This document shows, in pieces, positions 8,591 to 18,702 of a DNA stretch of 64,000 nucleotides. The translations under genes and the position numbers were made by a program. Location: contig CAIVEI010000051.1 in assembly GCA_903904835.1 (NCBI GenBank), positions 1-64,000 of the forward strand, given 5' to 3'. Within the stretch, counting starts at the first letter, position 1; the number at the start of each line of letters is the position of its first letter. Source of the DNA: an uncultured Schlesneria sp. GTDB lineage: Bacteria > Planctomycetota > Planctomycetia > Planctomycetales > Planctomycetaceae. Below the pieces are notes generated by a model. It made no database searches and had not been told where the DNA came from. It saw only the letters and a program-made list of their open reading frames with translations.

Positions 8591-9550
8591 TTAGTATTCC
8601 CCAACAATCTGGCCATCGGCGCGATCACCAAGCCGTTGATAAGTTTGCTTGTGATCGATGTTTTCGCTCAAAAAATGGACCGAACCATCGACGAACAGAA
8701 AATGTGCTCCGCCCACATGGTTAGAACGGAATCCCCAACTGATATTCCAGTTGTTCGGATTTGTACAACCAGCAACTCGGACTTGAGACGGTGAACACCA
8801 AGTGCACGTTGTAAAGTCGTTGATCGGAACGATCGTTGAAGCGTGGAAATTTCCGATTCCATTTGTTGACCAAAACCCGCCTCCGTAGTGATCGTTGCAC
8901 GACGGCAGGATTTCTCCCATATGAATCGTGTTTGACGTTCCATCCGTGACGCTGGAAATCCTGATGCTTGGCCCGTCGCGACTTCCCATACCGGAAAGCT
9001 GGCTTGGGTCCAGACCGTCACCGTTATTCTCGAGTTTTAAGGCAAACTGCTGATAAGGATTACAGGTACCACTGACGGAGACGTTACCCTGTGAACCAAG
9101 CGAGCCATCATAATTCGTCTGTCCAGCCCCGCCGTATGTAGGTTGACTACGACCGTCAGACGGGCAAAGTGCCATCGTAATCACGTGCGCAATGACTGTT
9201 TTCCCGTCAGCAAGAACTTGCTGGGTTGCATCAACGGCATTAAAATTGATCTGGTTGAACAAAGGTGCCTGATCAAAAAAGGGCAGCAATCGTGGTTGGA
9301 ACCCCATGTTTGGTGGTGTTGCACAACATCCGCCAGTCCCACCGATGGGGAACATGAGGAATACGTCGTGATAGTTGGCCAGCGCCAGTCCATATTGTTT
9401 CAAATTGTTCTTACATTGCGTCCGTCGAGCCGATTCGCGAGCTTGCTGAACTGCCGGCAATAACAGGGCAATCAGAACCGCGATGATCGCAATCACGACC
9501 AGCAGTTCAATTAATGTGAACCCCTTCGACCTTCTTCGCCTGAACAACAT
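8591..9550 (-). CDS. DUF1559 protein with type II pseudopilin-like N-terminus
   Basis: 319 residues. The N-terminus has a short basic leader and the prepilin cleavage/methylation motif [19 protein letters not shown] (residues 11-29), followed by [17 protein letters not shown], the hallmark of DUF1559 (SBP_bac_10-like) proteins of planctomycetes. The domain continues with [15 protein letters not shown] and ends with the conserved [22 protein letters not shown] near residues 285-306. The leader should be cut by a prepilin peptidase; the protein is probably assembled at the envelope like a pseudopilin, though its role is unknown. Planctomycete genomes carry many copies. The lipoprotein gene downstream is its usual companion. 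Confidence 0.93.
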   Translation of the reverse strand: MLFRRRRSKGFTLIELLVVIAIIAVLIALLLPAVQQARESARRTQCKNNLKQYGLALANYHDVFLMFPIGGTGGCCATPPNMGFQPRLLPFFDQAPLFNQINFNAVDATQQVLADGKTVIAHVITMALCPSDGRSQPTYGGAGQTNYDGSLGSQGNVSVSGTCNPYQQFALKLENNGDGLDPSQLSGMGSRDGPSIRISSVTDGTSNTIHMGEILPSCNDHYGGGFWSTNGIGNFHASTIVPINDFTTCTWCSPSQVRVAGCTNPNNWNISWGFRSNHVGGAHFLFVDGSVHFLSENIDHKQTYQRLGDRADGQIVGEY

Positions 9551-9930
9551 GGTTTTCTCCCGTTCGAAAACATTGATGAAAAACGAACTAAATCCTTAAC
9601 ACAGCGAAAAACAAAAAGCGACTCCCAAGTTGGGGAACAGCGTGGAGTTGGAATTTGTCACGAAGTAAGAAATCGGTCTCATCAGAACATGTTTATTGAA
9701 CCTACCATGCCACAAAACCCATTGCAAGTTCAATCGTCACGCCTGTTCAGTTTTGCGAAAAGCATAACACCGAAAAAGATTAGGCAACCCGGCGCCTGCA
9801 GAGAATGTCAATTTGGTATTTGACATTCCTTGACGAATAGGTTGTCATTGATGGACGGTCTGAACTACCGCCTGCCGTACTTTCCCACCATGTTCGTCTC
9901 TCTTGCCAATACCTTCGAGGATCCCCTCGT
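9551..9930. other. Divergent intergenic region with a small palindrome
   Basis: This 380-bp gap separates the divergent DUF1559 and DUF1553 genes and must hold both promoters. The only clear structure is a 9-bp inverted repeat GAATGTCAA / TTGACATTC at 9803-9811 and 9820-9828 with an 8-nt spacer, arranged like a dimeric repressor site. The assignment as an operator is a guess. Confidence 0.4.
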
Positions 9931-12900
9931 ATGCCGCTTCTTCATCGAGTGTTCGTCGGTCTCATTGCCGCCGTAACCGCTTCCAGTTTCGTCGCAGCTG
10001 CCGATCGAAAGGTTGAGTTCAATCAGGATATCCGTCCGATCCTGTCGAATAACTGTTATCTCTGCCACGGTCCAGACAAGAATCAGCTTCAAGCTGGGTT
10101 GCGTCTCGACAAATCCGATTTGGCCAAGGCAAAACTGGAGTCCGGGCATACGGCAATTATTCCGAAAGATGTCGCAGGGAGCAGCTTGTACGCAAGAATC
10201 ATTTCCCCAGACCCCAATCAGAAAATGCCTCCGAATGATAGCGGCAAAAGCCTGACTCCTGCCGAAATTGAAATCCTCAAGCAGTGGATCGAACAAGGTG
10301 CCGAGTACCAGGGGCATTGGTCGTTCATACCGGCCGTTCGCCGCGATCCACCAGCAACCAGGTTTACCAGTCATATCCACAATGAAATTGATCGATTCAT
10401 CCTCAGCCGACTGGAAGCCGAAGGGCTTGAGCCGTCGGCCGAAGCCGACAAGTTCTCGCTGATTCGACGTGCGACAATCGATCTGACGGGACTTCCTCCG
10501 ACCCCGGCGGAAGTCGATGCGTTTCTGGCCGACAATTCTGCAGAAGCGTACGAACGTATCGTTGAACGGTTGCTGATGTCACCTCGTTACGGCGAGCATC
10601 AGGGGCGGATCTGGTTGGATGCTGCACGCTATGGAGATACGCATGGACTGCATCTCGATAACGAACGATCGATGTGGCCGTACCGCGAATATGTCATCAA
10701 TGCATTCAATCGTAATAAGCCTTTTGATCAATTTACGACCGAACAACTGGCAGGCGACCTGATCCCCAATGCGACCGTCGACCAGAAGGTGGCATCTGGC
10801 TTTAACCGTTGTAATGTCACCACGAGCGAAGGGGGGTCGATCGACGATGAAGTTCTGGTCCGGTACGCGGTCGATCGAACCGAAGCCCTGTCAACGGTGT
10901 TCCTGGGACTGACTCTCCAATGTGCCGTTTGTCACAGCCATAAGTTCGATCCGGTTTCGCAAAAAGAATTCTATTCTCTTTATTCCTATTTCTATTCGAT
11001 GGCTGACGCGGCAATGGACGGAAATGCCTTGCTTCCGCCACCAATTTTAAAGCTGCCCACCGACGAGCATACGAAAAAACAACGTGAGCTCGAAGGACAA
11101 TTAGCCTCGATTCAGCAGGCGATCGCCACCGAACTGACGAACACCGTTTATGTCGATCCTTGGGAAGGATCAATTCCACCCGCTGATGCCCTTTCGGTGC
11201 TGCGGCAAGAGGTGATCTGGATTGACGACGACCTTCCATCGGGTGCTCAGCCTCAAGGAGATACTCCCTGGAGATTTGTCACAAAAGGTGAAGGGCCGGT
11301 TTTCTCGGGCGAAAAGTCCTCGACGCGTACAGCAACCGGCTTATCGCAACACTTTTTCACAGGTGCGAATCCTGGCCTGAAGATTGGCGAAGGAGACGTT
11401 CTCTTTGCCTATGTCTTTCTCGACCCTGCCAATCCTCCAAAATCGATCATGCTCCAGTTCAACGACGGAGGCTGGGATCACCGTTCCAATTGGGGTGATG
11501 AGGATGCCATTGGCTTTGGTGTCAAGAATACTCCCAGTAAACGTATTGCCGGGGCGTTGCCGAAAACGGGTGAGTGGGTACGCCTGGAAGTCAGGGCGGC
11601 CGACGTAGGACTCCCTGCTGGGGCGATGCTGAACGGTTGGGCGTTCACTCAATCGGGTGGCACATGCCATTGGGACCGAGCGGGCGTGGTCACCTATGCA
11701 ACTCCAGCACCTACAGAGTTCAGTTCACAGATCGCCTGGGAACAGTCAGAACGACCGACTCCAAAATCCACGTATCCAGGACCCATTCAAGAAGTACTGA
11801 AACTTGATCCCGCGAAGCGAACAGCCGATCAGCAAAAGCAGTTGCGCGACTACTTTATACAGAATGTGAATACAGGAACCCGTGCCACGTTTGCCGCGTT
11901 ACAAGGCAAGATCGCCGAAATCAACAAACAGAAGGGGGATGTTGAGGCGACGATTCCGGCAACCCTGGTCAGTCAAGATCTGCCTCAACCTCGCGAGACT
12001 TTTGTGCTGGTTCGCGGTGCCTATGACAAGAAGGCTGAAAAGGTCGATCGCGGGGTTCCCACCGTTTTGCCTCCGCTTCCTGAAGGAGTGCCGAATAATC
12101 GGTTTGGTCTGGCAAAATGGCTTGTCGCGCCCAATCACCCGTTGACTTCACGTGTGATCGTGAATCGTTACTGGCAGCAGTTTTTCGGTACCGGGATCGT
12201 CAAAACAGCCGAGGACTTTGGAGCACAGGGAACCTGGCCAACCCACCCAGAATTGCTCGATTGGCTCGCCACCGAATTCATCCAGACCGGTTGGGATGTC
12301 AAGCGAATGCATAAGCTGATCGTCATGTCAGGAACCTATCGCCAAACCGCGAAAGTGTCACCTGCGTTACTGAACCGTGATCCCGAAAACTTGCTGCTCG
12401 CACGGGGACCTCGATTCCGATACGACGCGGAAGTGATTCGCGATTCGATCCTGTTTTCAAGCGGATTGCTTGTTGAGCGGGCTGGCGGAAAAAGCGTGAA
12501 ACCTTATCAGCCCGAAGGGATCTGGGAAGCGGTCGCCTTCGTGGGCAGTAACACCCGTGACTTCAAACCCGATGCAGGGGAATCGCTCTATCGCCGCAGT
12601 CTTTACACCTTCTGGAAGCGAACAGCCCCGCCACCATCGATGTCGACCTTCGACGCCCCGTCTCGTGAGAATTGCACGGTCCGTCGCCCCCGAACAAACA
12701 CTCCACTTCAAGCCTTGGCTTTGATGAACGACAAACAGTACATCGATGCCGCACGTAAGCTGGCCGAACGAATGCTTAAAGAAGGAGGGACGACTCCCGA
12801 GCAACGATTGACCTACGGTTTTCGCTGGATGACCGCCCGCCCCCCATCCGTACGCGAATTGGAAGTTTTGAAAAAAACACTCGACAACGAAACAGCTGTA

Positions 12901-13044
12901 TTTCAGTCAGACAAATCTGCTGCCGAAAAGCTGCTCGCATACGGTGATACGCCGCGCGATATGAACCTGGAAATATCTGAATACGCTGCTTGGACAATGA
13001 TCGCAAACTTGCTCATTAATCTCGACGAGACCATTACGAAGTAA
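9931..13044 (+). CDS. PSCyt1-DUF1549-DUF1553 planctomycete cytochrome-like protein
   Basis: 1037 residues with a signal peptide (1-24). Residues 30-125 form the planctomycete cytochrome c domain (PSCyt1) with haem-binding CYLCH at 42-46 and a possible distal ligand in KMPPND. A DUF1549 domain follows (about 150-350, starting [19 protein letters not shown]) and carries a second CxxCH, CAVCH at 331-335. A middle region (about 380-650) looks like a carbohydrate-binding or jelly-roll insert. The C-terminal DUF1553 domain (about 730-1010) contains [20 protein letters not shown] and [17 protein letters not shown]. The DUF1501 gene begins 13 nt downstream, the usual two-gene unit. The role is thought to be extracytoplasmic, perhaps in polysaccharide breakdown, but is unproven. 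Confidence 0.92.
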   Translation: MPLLHRVFVGLIAAVTASSFVAAADRKVEFNQDIRPILSNNCYLCHGPDKNQLQAGLRLDKSDLAKAKLESGHTAIIPKDVAGSSLYARIISPDPNQKMPPNDSGKSLTPAEIEILKQWIEQGAEYQGHWSFIPAVRRDPPATRFTSHIHNEIDRFILSRLEAEGLEPSAEADKFSLIRRATIDLTGLPPTPAEVDAFLADNSAEAYERIVERLLMSPRYGEHQGRIWLDAARYGDTHGLHLDNERSMWPYREYVINAFNRNKPFDQFTTEQLAGDLIPNATVDQKVASGFNRCNVTTSEGGSIDDEVLVRYAVDRTEALSTVFLGLTLQCAVCHSHKFDPVSQKEFYSLYSYFYSMADAAMDGNALLPPPILKLPTDEHTKKQRELEGQLASIQQAIATELTNTVYVDPWEGSIPPADALSVLRQEVIWIDDDLPSGAQPQGDTPWRFVTKGEGPVFSGEKSSTRTATGLSQHFFTGANPGLKIGEGDVLFAYVFLDPANPPKSIMLQFNDGGWDHRSNWGDEDAIGFGVKNTPSKRIAGALPKTGEWVRLEVRAADVGLPAGAMLNGWAFTQSGGTCHWDRAGVVTYATPAPTEFSSQIAWEQSERPTPKSTYPGPIQEVLKLDPAKRTADQQKQLRDYFIQNVNTGTRATFAALQGKIAEINKQKGDVEATIPATLVSQDLPQPRETFVLVRGAYDKKAEKVDRGVPTVLPPLPEGVPNNRFGLAKWLVAPNHPLTSRVIVNRYWQQFFGTGIVKTAEDFGAQGTWPTHPELLDWLATEFIQTGWDVKRMHKLIVMSGTYRQTAKVSPALLNRDPENLLLARGPRFRYDAEVIRDSILFSSGLLVERAGGKSVKPYQPEGIWEAVAFVGSNTRDFKPDAGESLYRRSLYTFWKRTAPPPSMSTFDAPSRENCTVRRPRTNTPLQALALMNDKQYIDAARKLAERMLKEGGTTPEQRLTYGFRWMTARPPSVRELEVLKKTLDNETAVFQSDKSAAEKLLAYGDTPRDMNLEISEYAAWTMIANLLINLDETITK

Positions 13045-13057
13045 CGGGAAGAATCTC

Positions 13058-14527
13058 ATGGACCCATTTCTCGAATACAAATTGGCAATGACCCGTCGGC
13101 ATTTCTTCAGCCGGTCTGCGACCGGCCTGGGAGCGGCCGCGCTCGGGGCCTGTATGAACCCCAGCATTTTCGCCAATGATCTGGTTGCGGGGGGTGAACG
13201 ACAGACGTTTGGTGTCATGCCGGCATTGCATCACGCCCCGAAGGCCAAGCGAATCATCTGGATGTTCATGGCGGATGGGCCGTCGCAACTGGACCTTTGG
13301 GATTACAAGCCAAAGCTCGGTGAATACTTTGATAAGGACCTGCCCGAGTCCATCCGGAACGGTCAGCGAATCACCACAATGACATCGGGACAGGCCCGTT
13401 TTCCTGTCGCACCCTCAATGTTTAAGTTCGCCCAGCATGGCAAACATGGTGCGTGGATCAGTGAACTGTTGCCCGAAATGGCGGGAGTGGCGGACGATAT
13501 CTGCATCATCAAGTCGATGCACACTGATGCCATAAACCATGACCCGGCCATCACGTTCATCACGACGGGAAGTGAAATCCCAGGTCGTCCATCATTAGGG
13601 GCATGGTTGTCCTATGGAATTGGCAGTCCGAATGACGACCTGCCGTCGTTTGTTGTGCTCATCTCTCGCCTTGCATCAGGCGGACAGAATCAGGCGCTCT
13701 TCTCACGTATGTGGGCATCCGGGTTCCTGCCAACCAAACATGCCGGGGTCTCGATGCGATCGTCGGGCGATCCTGTCTTGTATCTGTCAAATCCGCCGGG
13801 GGTGAGCAGTGACGTACGTCGGAAGATGCTGGATGGACTTGGTGAACTCAATCAGGAACGTCTGGCGGAAGTCGGCGATCCCGAGATCTCGGCCCGAATC
13901 GCTCAGTACGAAATGGCATACCGGATGCAGACATCGGTTCCTGAATTGTCAGATATTTCGAAAGAACCGAAACATATTCTGGAGATGTACGGCCCGGAAG
14001 TCACTCAACCCGGTACGTTTGCTTACAACTGCCTGCTCGCCCGGCGACTGGCAGAGCGTGGCGTCCGCTTCACGCAAATCTTCTTGCGTGGCTGGGACCA
14101 TCACGGCGGCTTGCCCGGTTCCATCCGCCAACTGACCAAGGTGGCAGATCAGCCATGTGCGGCTTTGATCAAAGACTTGAAGCAGCGTGGCATGCTTGAG
14201 GATACGCTGCTTGTCTGGGGTGGTGAATTCGGTCGAACTGTTTACAGCCAGGGGACACTGACCAAAGACAACTACGGTCGCGACCACCATCCACGCAATT
14301 TTACGATGTGGATGGCGGGTGGCGGGATCAAGCCTGGCGTCGTTCACGGTGAAACAGACGATTTCAGCTACAACATTACTGAAAAGCCGGTTCACGTTCA
14401 CGATCTGAACGCCACGATTTTGCACCTGTTAGGAATCAATCACGAAAAGTTGACCTACCGGGCTCAGGGGCGTGATTTCCGCCTGACTGATATCCACGGT
14501 AAGGTCGTGACCGACATCTTGACATAA
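13058..14527 (+). CDS. DUF1501 family protein, partner of the upstream DUF1553 protein
   Basis: 489 residues. The N-terminus reads [20 protein letters not shown]; the short lead-in followed by the twin-arginine motif TRRHFF is usual for this family, so the first ATG is preferred. Landmarks include [31 protein letters not shown] and [21 protein letters not shown], where the His and Asp residues resemble metal ligands of the alkaline-phosphatase-like fold. It lies 13 nt after the cytochrome-like gene and is probably co-transcribed and exported by Tat. Its stop is 6 nt from the stop of the convergent gene at 14534. Confidence 0.92.
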   Translation: MDPFLEYKLAMTRRHFFSRSATGLGAAALGACMNPSIFANDLVAGGERQTFGVMPALHHAPKAKRIIWMFMADGPSQLDLWDYKPKLGEYFDKDLPESIRNGQRITTMTSGQARFPVAPSMFKFAQHGKHGAWISELLPEMAGVADDICIIKSMHTDAINHDPAITFITTGSEIPGRPSLGAWLSYGIGSPNDDLPSFVVLISRLASGGQNQALFSRMWASGFLPTKHAGVSMRSSGDPVLYLSNPPGVSSDVRRKMLDGLGELNQERLAEVGDPEISARIAQYEMAYRMQTSVPELSDISKEPKHILEMYGPEVTQPGTFAYNCLLARRLAERGVRFTQIFLRGWDHHGGLPGSIRQLTKVADQPCAALIKDLKQRGMLEDTLLVWGGEFGRTVYSQGTLTKDNYGRDHHPRNFTMWMAGGGIKPGVVHGETDDFSYNITEKPVHVHDLNATILHLLGINHEKLTYRAQGRDFRLTDIHGKVVTDILT

Positions 14528-14533
14528 CGGCGA

Positions 14534-15655
14534 TTACTTGATGTGAGGAACTTCGATCAGTTCAGGAATTGGATCGAATGCCCATGATTGAAGCGGCGGA
14601 AACCAGATCTCTTTGTCCGGCTGATTTTTTGGATTTGGAAGACTGAGGTTTGCGCACGTCAGTTCGTATTTGCCTGGATTTTCCTTGGTGTCTTTGTAAG
14701 TCGAGTGAAAAATCTCGGCCAGTCGTTTAATCTCGGGATCGTTTGGCGAATCGAAACCGCCAACGGTCACGATTGATTGATACTTGTCGTGATAAACATA
14801 GGCTTCAAACCGATCGGAGCCCAGGCATTCTCTTGCAGCCGCGCTACTCTGTCGCAATGCGTATGTCAGTTGTGCGGCGTCTTCGCCAGCACGGGCCAGA
14901 TTGTCCAGGCCTCCGTCTTTCTTTTTAATTTCTTGATCAAAAGCCGATTCTTGGCCTGCGAAACGGCTATTTCCCATCGGAATCGCGGACTTCCCTGTAA
15001 ATGTGGCGACTTTTAATGTGTATTTTCGTTTGAGATTCACTAACGCGTTGTCGATGCCCGAATTCAAATATTTCGTAACGCTGTCCGATTTGTTCCGGGC
15101 GAGATCATCCGGTTTTCTGAGTGGATTAATCGTCATAAAGGCTGCAGAAAACGGCCCCTTTGTGCCACCGGTATCGCGGAAGACCGCTCCCGATTTTGGA
15201 TCAGAGACGAACTTGGGGCGATAGCGCTTGATGTACGCCAAAGTCTTCTGGGCAACTTGATCGTCGACCTTTTCGTAGTTTCCGGCCAACACACAAATCA
15301 TGTCTAACTGAGCCGCGTAGACCCGCTTATTCGGATTACCCATCCGGTCGTAGGTCTCAATCGTTCCCTTCTTTGCGTCCCGTGAATACGAGTACGCAGG
15401 GATACCTTTTTCTCGAAGCTCGTGAACGAGATCATTCGCCGCCTGTTCAGCAGTCATCCCGTCTTTTTTGCGATCCTCTTCGTGCACATCTCGAAAGGAG
15501 GCGACCATGACCATCCAGGGTCCATGCTTTTCCGTCAATTTGTATTCTTTGCCAGGATCGTTTTCGATCGCGTGAGCTGTCGAGAACGACAACGACGAGA
15601 AGCAGGTCATCAATACGAACAGCGTTGATTTTTGAATTCGCACGACAGACTCCAT
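14534..15655 (-). CDS. Secreted protein with a SPOR-like N-terminal domain
   Basis: About 373 residues from the ATG at 15655 (MESVVRIQKSTLFVLMTCF), which gives a normal signal peptide ending near AHA; an upstream in-frame ATG at 15688 would add 11 residues. After the signal, GPWMVMVASFRDVHEED and DLVHELREKGIPAYSYSRD resemble a SPOR domain, the peptidoglycan-binding fold (inference from pattern only). The rest, including AQKTLAYIKRYRPKFVSD and a second repeat-like stretch YTLKVATFTGKSAIP, suggests a duplicated SPOR-like unit: both halves begin with a strand containing VASF or VATF. Function unknown, probably periplasmic. It converges on the DUF1501 gene. Confidence 0.7.
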   Translation of the reverse strand: MESVVRIQKSTLFVLMTCFSSLSFSTAHAIENDPGKEYKLTEKHGPWMVMVASFRDVHEEDRKKDGMTAEQAANDLVHELREKGIPAYSYSRDAKKGTIETYDRMGNPNKRVYAAQLDMICVLAGNYEKVDDQVAQKTLAYIKRYRPKFVSDPKSGAVFRDTGGTKGPFSAAFMTINPLRKPDDLARNKSDSVTKYLNSGIDNALVNLKRKYTLKVATFTGKSAIPMGNSRFAGQESAFDQEIKKKDGGLDNLARAGEDAAQLTYALRQSSAAARECLGSDRFEAYVYHDKYQSIVTVGGFDSPNDPEIKRLAEIFHSTYKDTKENPGKYELTCANLSLPNPKNQPDKEIWFPPLQSWAFDPIPELIEVPHIK

Positions 15656-16063
15656 CCTAAATTGCCCGTGACGATATGAACCACGCATGACGATTTGGCG
15701 ATCGATTGCAATGGCGACTTTTCCAGACGATTTGACCTGAGAAAGCTAACTTGAGACGAATTTCAAGATTCGTGAGGGCGGGAACGTATCAGCAACCTTT
15801 TTTTGTGTCCATAGGCAGTTTTTTCCGATGTTGGCACGCCCGGTGCATATCTTCGAAATTACCAATCTCGGTTGTAAAACGTTCTCATCTGTCCTGGGCG
15901 ACAACACCGCTCCAGCGGTCACATCCCGGTCACGTCAGATCGAATCAACTCGGCATCAAGCACTTTTTCAAGCCATGGATGGCTCGAATGGGTCTCGTTG
16001 TAAGAATGGCCGTCGGCAGGCGGTACGATTGGCAGATTTACAAAAGGCACGGAGGCCGATTTC
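15656..16063. other. Intergenic region, nothing recognised
   Basis: About 400 bp between the divergent SPOR-like and thioredoxin-protease genes. It presumably contains both promoters. I see no convincing gene, RNA or repeat. Confidence 0.5.
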
Positions 16064-17788
16064 ATGCAGGATCGAGTTTCACTCAGTGGTCGAACGACCG
16101 CTTCCCTTGGGACCATGCTGCTCGGTATGGTACTCGTCACGACCGCGTGTAGTTGGGTGACCATCACCAGCATTTCCGCGCAGGCCACAGACCAGAATAA
16201 TATTCTGCTCGACTTTTCTGCCAAATGGTGTGGCCCCTGTCAGCAAATGAGCCCCATTGTTTCGGAACTCGAACGTCAGGGATATCCGATTCGACAGGTC
16301 GATATCGACCAGGAACCAGCTCTCGCGAAAAAGTACAACGTCGAGTCGATCCCGTGTTTCGTCTTGATTGCCAACGGACGGGAAATCAATCGCATCTCGG
16401 GTGTGACGAACGAAAGACAATTAAAAAGCCTGATGATGACACTACCCAAGCAGAATATTGACGATGTGTTAGTTGGGAAGTCGTCTCGTAATAACGGGCA
16501 GGCAAAAAATGAGTTCAAGCCGGTCACCAACAAGTCGTCTGACGACAAAAAGTCGTTCCCGAAATTGCCATCCCTGTTTGCCTCAAAAAACAAAAGTCCG
16601 AAGCAGGTGCCAGCGGATGAATCCGAGACATTTCGCGGCCAGGACCCCGATCGCCGCATGAGAGCCGACGAAAATTCTCGCAAAGCTTTAGCGGCCAGCA
16701 CGCGAATCCGTGTCAAAGATGGCTCGCACGTTCATTTTGGTTCGGGAACCGTGATTGACAGTCAACCAGGCCGAGCAGTGATCCTCACCTGCGGACATAT
16801 CCTTCGCGATTTGGGAAAAAACGCCGTAATTGAAGTTGATCTGTTTTCTGAAGAAAATTCCAAGCCGCAAACAGTCGTTGCACAGATCATCCAGTTCGAT
16901 TTGGACGCCGATGTGGGACTGCTGTCGATCCCCGGTCAACCGCGTTTAGACGTTGTCAGCCTTGCAATCGCTCGAGACGTGCCTGAAGTGAACGATCGGG
17001 TCTTCAGTATTGGTTGCGGAGGCGGGAAACTGCCTTCAGTGGAAGAACATATTGTGACGGCAATCAATGGCTGTGTCGGACCTGAAAACCTTGAATGCAC
17101 GGGAATCCCTCAACAGGGCCGGTCCGGTGGCGGACTGTTTCTCGGTGCCGAGCAAGTTGGCGTCTGTATTCTAGCCGACCCGAATTACAAACGGGGAATT
17201 TATACCGGGATGAAACCTGTCGCCCAGCTACTGAAAAAGGCCAAGCTCGGGCATCTCGCTCCGTTATCGTCCGTCAGGAACGATGCTGTCGTTGACGCTG
17301 GTGCTGGTCCCGACCAAAACGGAACGACACTCGGAAATCCCGTTGGAATGAAGCAAGGCTCGCCTTCGATTTCCAATGAAATGGCCGAAGTCATGACGGC
17401 AGAAGCGATTCTCAATTCAAGCCAGAGTTGCTCATCCCCATTACCTGTATCTCAGGATTTTTCCGGTGCCGAAATCGTTTGTATCGTTCGACCTAAGGGG
17501 CCAGGTGCTACGAGTCGGGTGGTGATCATTAATCAAGCAAGCTCCCGTTTTGTGGACGATCTACTTCATGAATCTACTGGCGCAGCAAGGGGTTATGCAA
17601 CGACGTCCGCTCCGTACCGAAAATCGGAAAAATCAATCGAGAACAGAAACGTCAACGAGATCAGGCAAAACTCTTTCGCACGAAAGACAATGCAAAAATC
17701 AGCGGAATCGGGAGCAATTGGAAAACCAACTCGGCTACCAATTGAAACTTCGTTTGAAGCAGACGTAAGTCGTAATGCTCGTGAATAA
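16064..17788 (+). CDS. Thioredoxin domain fused to trypsin-like serine protease
   Basis: 574 residues. An N-terminal hydrophobic segment (15-40) acts as signal or anchor. Residues 45-130 are a thioredoxin domain with the active site WCGPC at 55-59, the VDIDQEPALAKKYNV segment and the cis-proline IPCFVLI. After a lysine/serine-rich linker (135-215), residues 220-400 form a trypsin-like protease: GSGTVID, LTCGH (His245), DADVGLL (Asp283) and QGRSGGGLF (Ser354) make a full catalytic triad in HtrA-like order. No PDZ domain is visible. The C-terminal 150 residues are low in motifs. The combination suggests redox-coupled protein quality control outside the cytoplasm (inference). Good GGAGG ribosome site about 9 nt upstream. 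A hairpin follows at 17906. Confidence 0.85.
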   Translation: MQDRVSLSGRTTASLGTMLLGMVLVTTACSWVTITSISAQATDQNNILLDFSAKWCGPCQQMSPIVSELERQGYPIRQVDIDQEPALAKKYNVESIPCFVLIANGREINRISGVTNERQLKSLMMTLPKQNIDDVLVGKSSRNNGQAKNEFKPVTNKSSDDKKSFPKLPSLFASKNKSPKQVPADESETFRGQDPDRRMRADENSRKALAASTRIRVKDGSHVHFGSGTVIDSQPGRAVILTCGHILRDLGKNAVIEVDLFSEENSKPQTVVAQIIQFDLDADVGLLSIPGQPRLDVVSLAIARDVPEVNDRVFSIGCGGGKLPSVEEHIVTAINGCVGPENLECTGIPQQGRSGGGLFLGAEQVGVCILADPNYKRGIYTGMKPVAQLLKKAKLGHLAPLSSVRNDAVVDAGAGPDQNGTTLGNPVGMKQGSPSISNEMAEVMTAEAILNSSQSCSSPLPVSQDFSGAEIVCIVRPKGPGATSRVVIINQASSRFVDDLLHESTGAARGYATTSAPYRKSEKSIENRNVNEIRQNSFARKTMQKSAESGAIGKPTRLPIETSFEADVSRNARE

Positions 17789-17905
17789 CGGATACTGCTA
17801 AATCCATCTGTGTGAGAGGCTGATTGGCAAACCTTTCCTTTGCCGTACCTGAAGTCAATAGGAGTCATGTAAAGCTATTTTAGATAACAGCTTAGAGTCA
17901 TTTCT

Positions 17906-17945
17906 CCCCTGTGTGACCGAATGCGGTGATACAGGGGTTTTCTCA
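17906..17945 (+). terminator. Terminator-like hairpin after the thioredoxin-protease gene
   Basis: CCCCTGT (17906-17912) pairs with ACAGGGG (17931-17937), followed by TTTTCTCATTTT. It lies 118 nt after the stop. Confidence 0.6.
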
Positions 17946-18026
17946 TTTTGCGATCGAGAACATGTTATGCAGACTGGTCTGTTAACAATGAGACATATTC
18001 GCAGAACCAATCTTTTTTAAAGATTC

Positions 18027-18038
18027 TGATTCGAATCA
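18027..18038. promoter_or_regulatory. Perfect 12-bp palindrome upstream of feo, possible iron-regulator site
   Basis: TGATTCGAATCA is self-complementary and lies about 100 nt before feoA. It shares the TGAT...ATCA outline of Fur-type boxes, but the match to the classical box is partial, so assignment to Fur or a DtxR-type regulator is a guess. Confidence 0.3.
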
Positions 18039-18067
18039 CACTAGCCGATGTCGATATCAGAAGTTAG

Positions 18068-18114
18068 AATCCAGAGCGTGGATTGAGACTGAGTCTCAAT
18101 CCACGCTCTGGATT
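18068..18114. repeat. Perfect 23-bp inverted repeat directly upstream of feoA
   Basis: Arms 18068-18090 and 18092-18114 are exact inverted copies around a single central G; the outer part is AATCCAGAGCGTGG. The right arm ends 26 nt before the feoA start. With such a small centre it would form a very strong hairpin in RNA or a cruciform in DNA. It may terminate upstream readthrough or protect the feo mRNA. Confidence 0.85.
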
Positions 18115-18140
18115 CGCATTTTCTACGGAAGGCGGCACCA

Positions 18141-18383
18141 ATGTCGGGCGTGGTTTCACAAGCTTTACCTCTCGAATTGCTGACGGCAGGTGAACAAGGC
18201 ATCGTTGTCGAAATCGACGGTGCCCCGGAATTGGTAGTCCGGCTTGAAGAAATGGGACTATATACCGGCGTGCGGGTATGCATGGTTCAGCCGGGTGCTC
18301 CTTGTATCCTCGAAATCAATCATCAACGATACTCGATGCGTTTTGATGATTCAGTAACCGTGCTTGTAGACCTTGTCCAATGA
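18141..18383 (+). CDS. feoA: FeoA-domain protein, first copy
   Basis: 80 residues with an SH3-like FeoA fold: LPLELLTAGEQGIVVEIDG, then LVVRLEEMGLYTGVRVCMVQ and a C-terminal strand YSMRFDDSVTVLVD. The RLEEMGL segment is the family signature. FeoA proteins are small cytoplasmic partners of the FeoB ferrous iron transporter. It overlaps the second feoA by 4 nt (ATGA), so translation is probably coupled. The strong inverted repeat upstream may shape expression. Confidence 0.92.
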   Translation: MSGVVSQALPLELLTAGEQGIVVEIDGAPELVVRLEEMGLYTGVRVCMVQPGAPCILEINHQRYSMRFDDSVTVLVDLVQ

Positions 18384-18619
18384 CGCTAGACGATTTGAAA
18401 ATTGGTCAACGAGCACTGATCGTTGAAGTTGGTGGTGACGACGGAATTGCGATCAGACTGATGGAAATGGGGCTTACAGACGGGGAAGAAATTACATTGA
18501 TTGGGTTCGCCCCACTCGGTGACCCGATTGAGTTTCTGATCCGAGGCTACCGACTTTCGCTGCGGAAAGCCGAAGCGAGAAGAGTTGAAGTGACGGCTCT
18601 TGTTGATTCCAAGCTGTAA
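18380..18619 (+). CDS. feoA: FeoA-domain protein, second copy
   Basis: 79 residues, again a single FeoA domain: LDDLKIGQRALIVEVGGDD, IAIRLMEMGLTDGEEITLIG, then a hydrophobic C-terminal strand with GYRLSLRKAEARRVEV. It is clearly diverged from the first copy, so the two are not a recent duplication. The GLTDGEEITLIGFAPLGDPI segment is closer to classical FeoA than the first copy. It lies 83 nt before feoB and is probably in the same operon. Confidence 0.93.
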   Translation: MTLDDLKIGQRALIVEVGGDDGIAIRLMEMGLTDGEEITLIGFAPLGDPIEFLIRGYRLSLRKAEARRVEVTALVDSKL

Positions 18620-18702
18620 CCTCTTTGCTGATGCGCCTCACTCAAATATGAAGTCAGCCGGACGGCCGAGCCCCGAATCACTGAAAGTTGCTTCCTTCAC
18701 CT

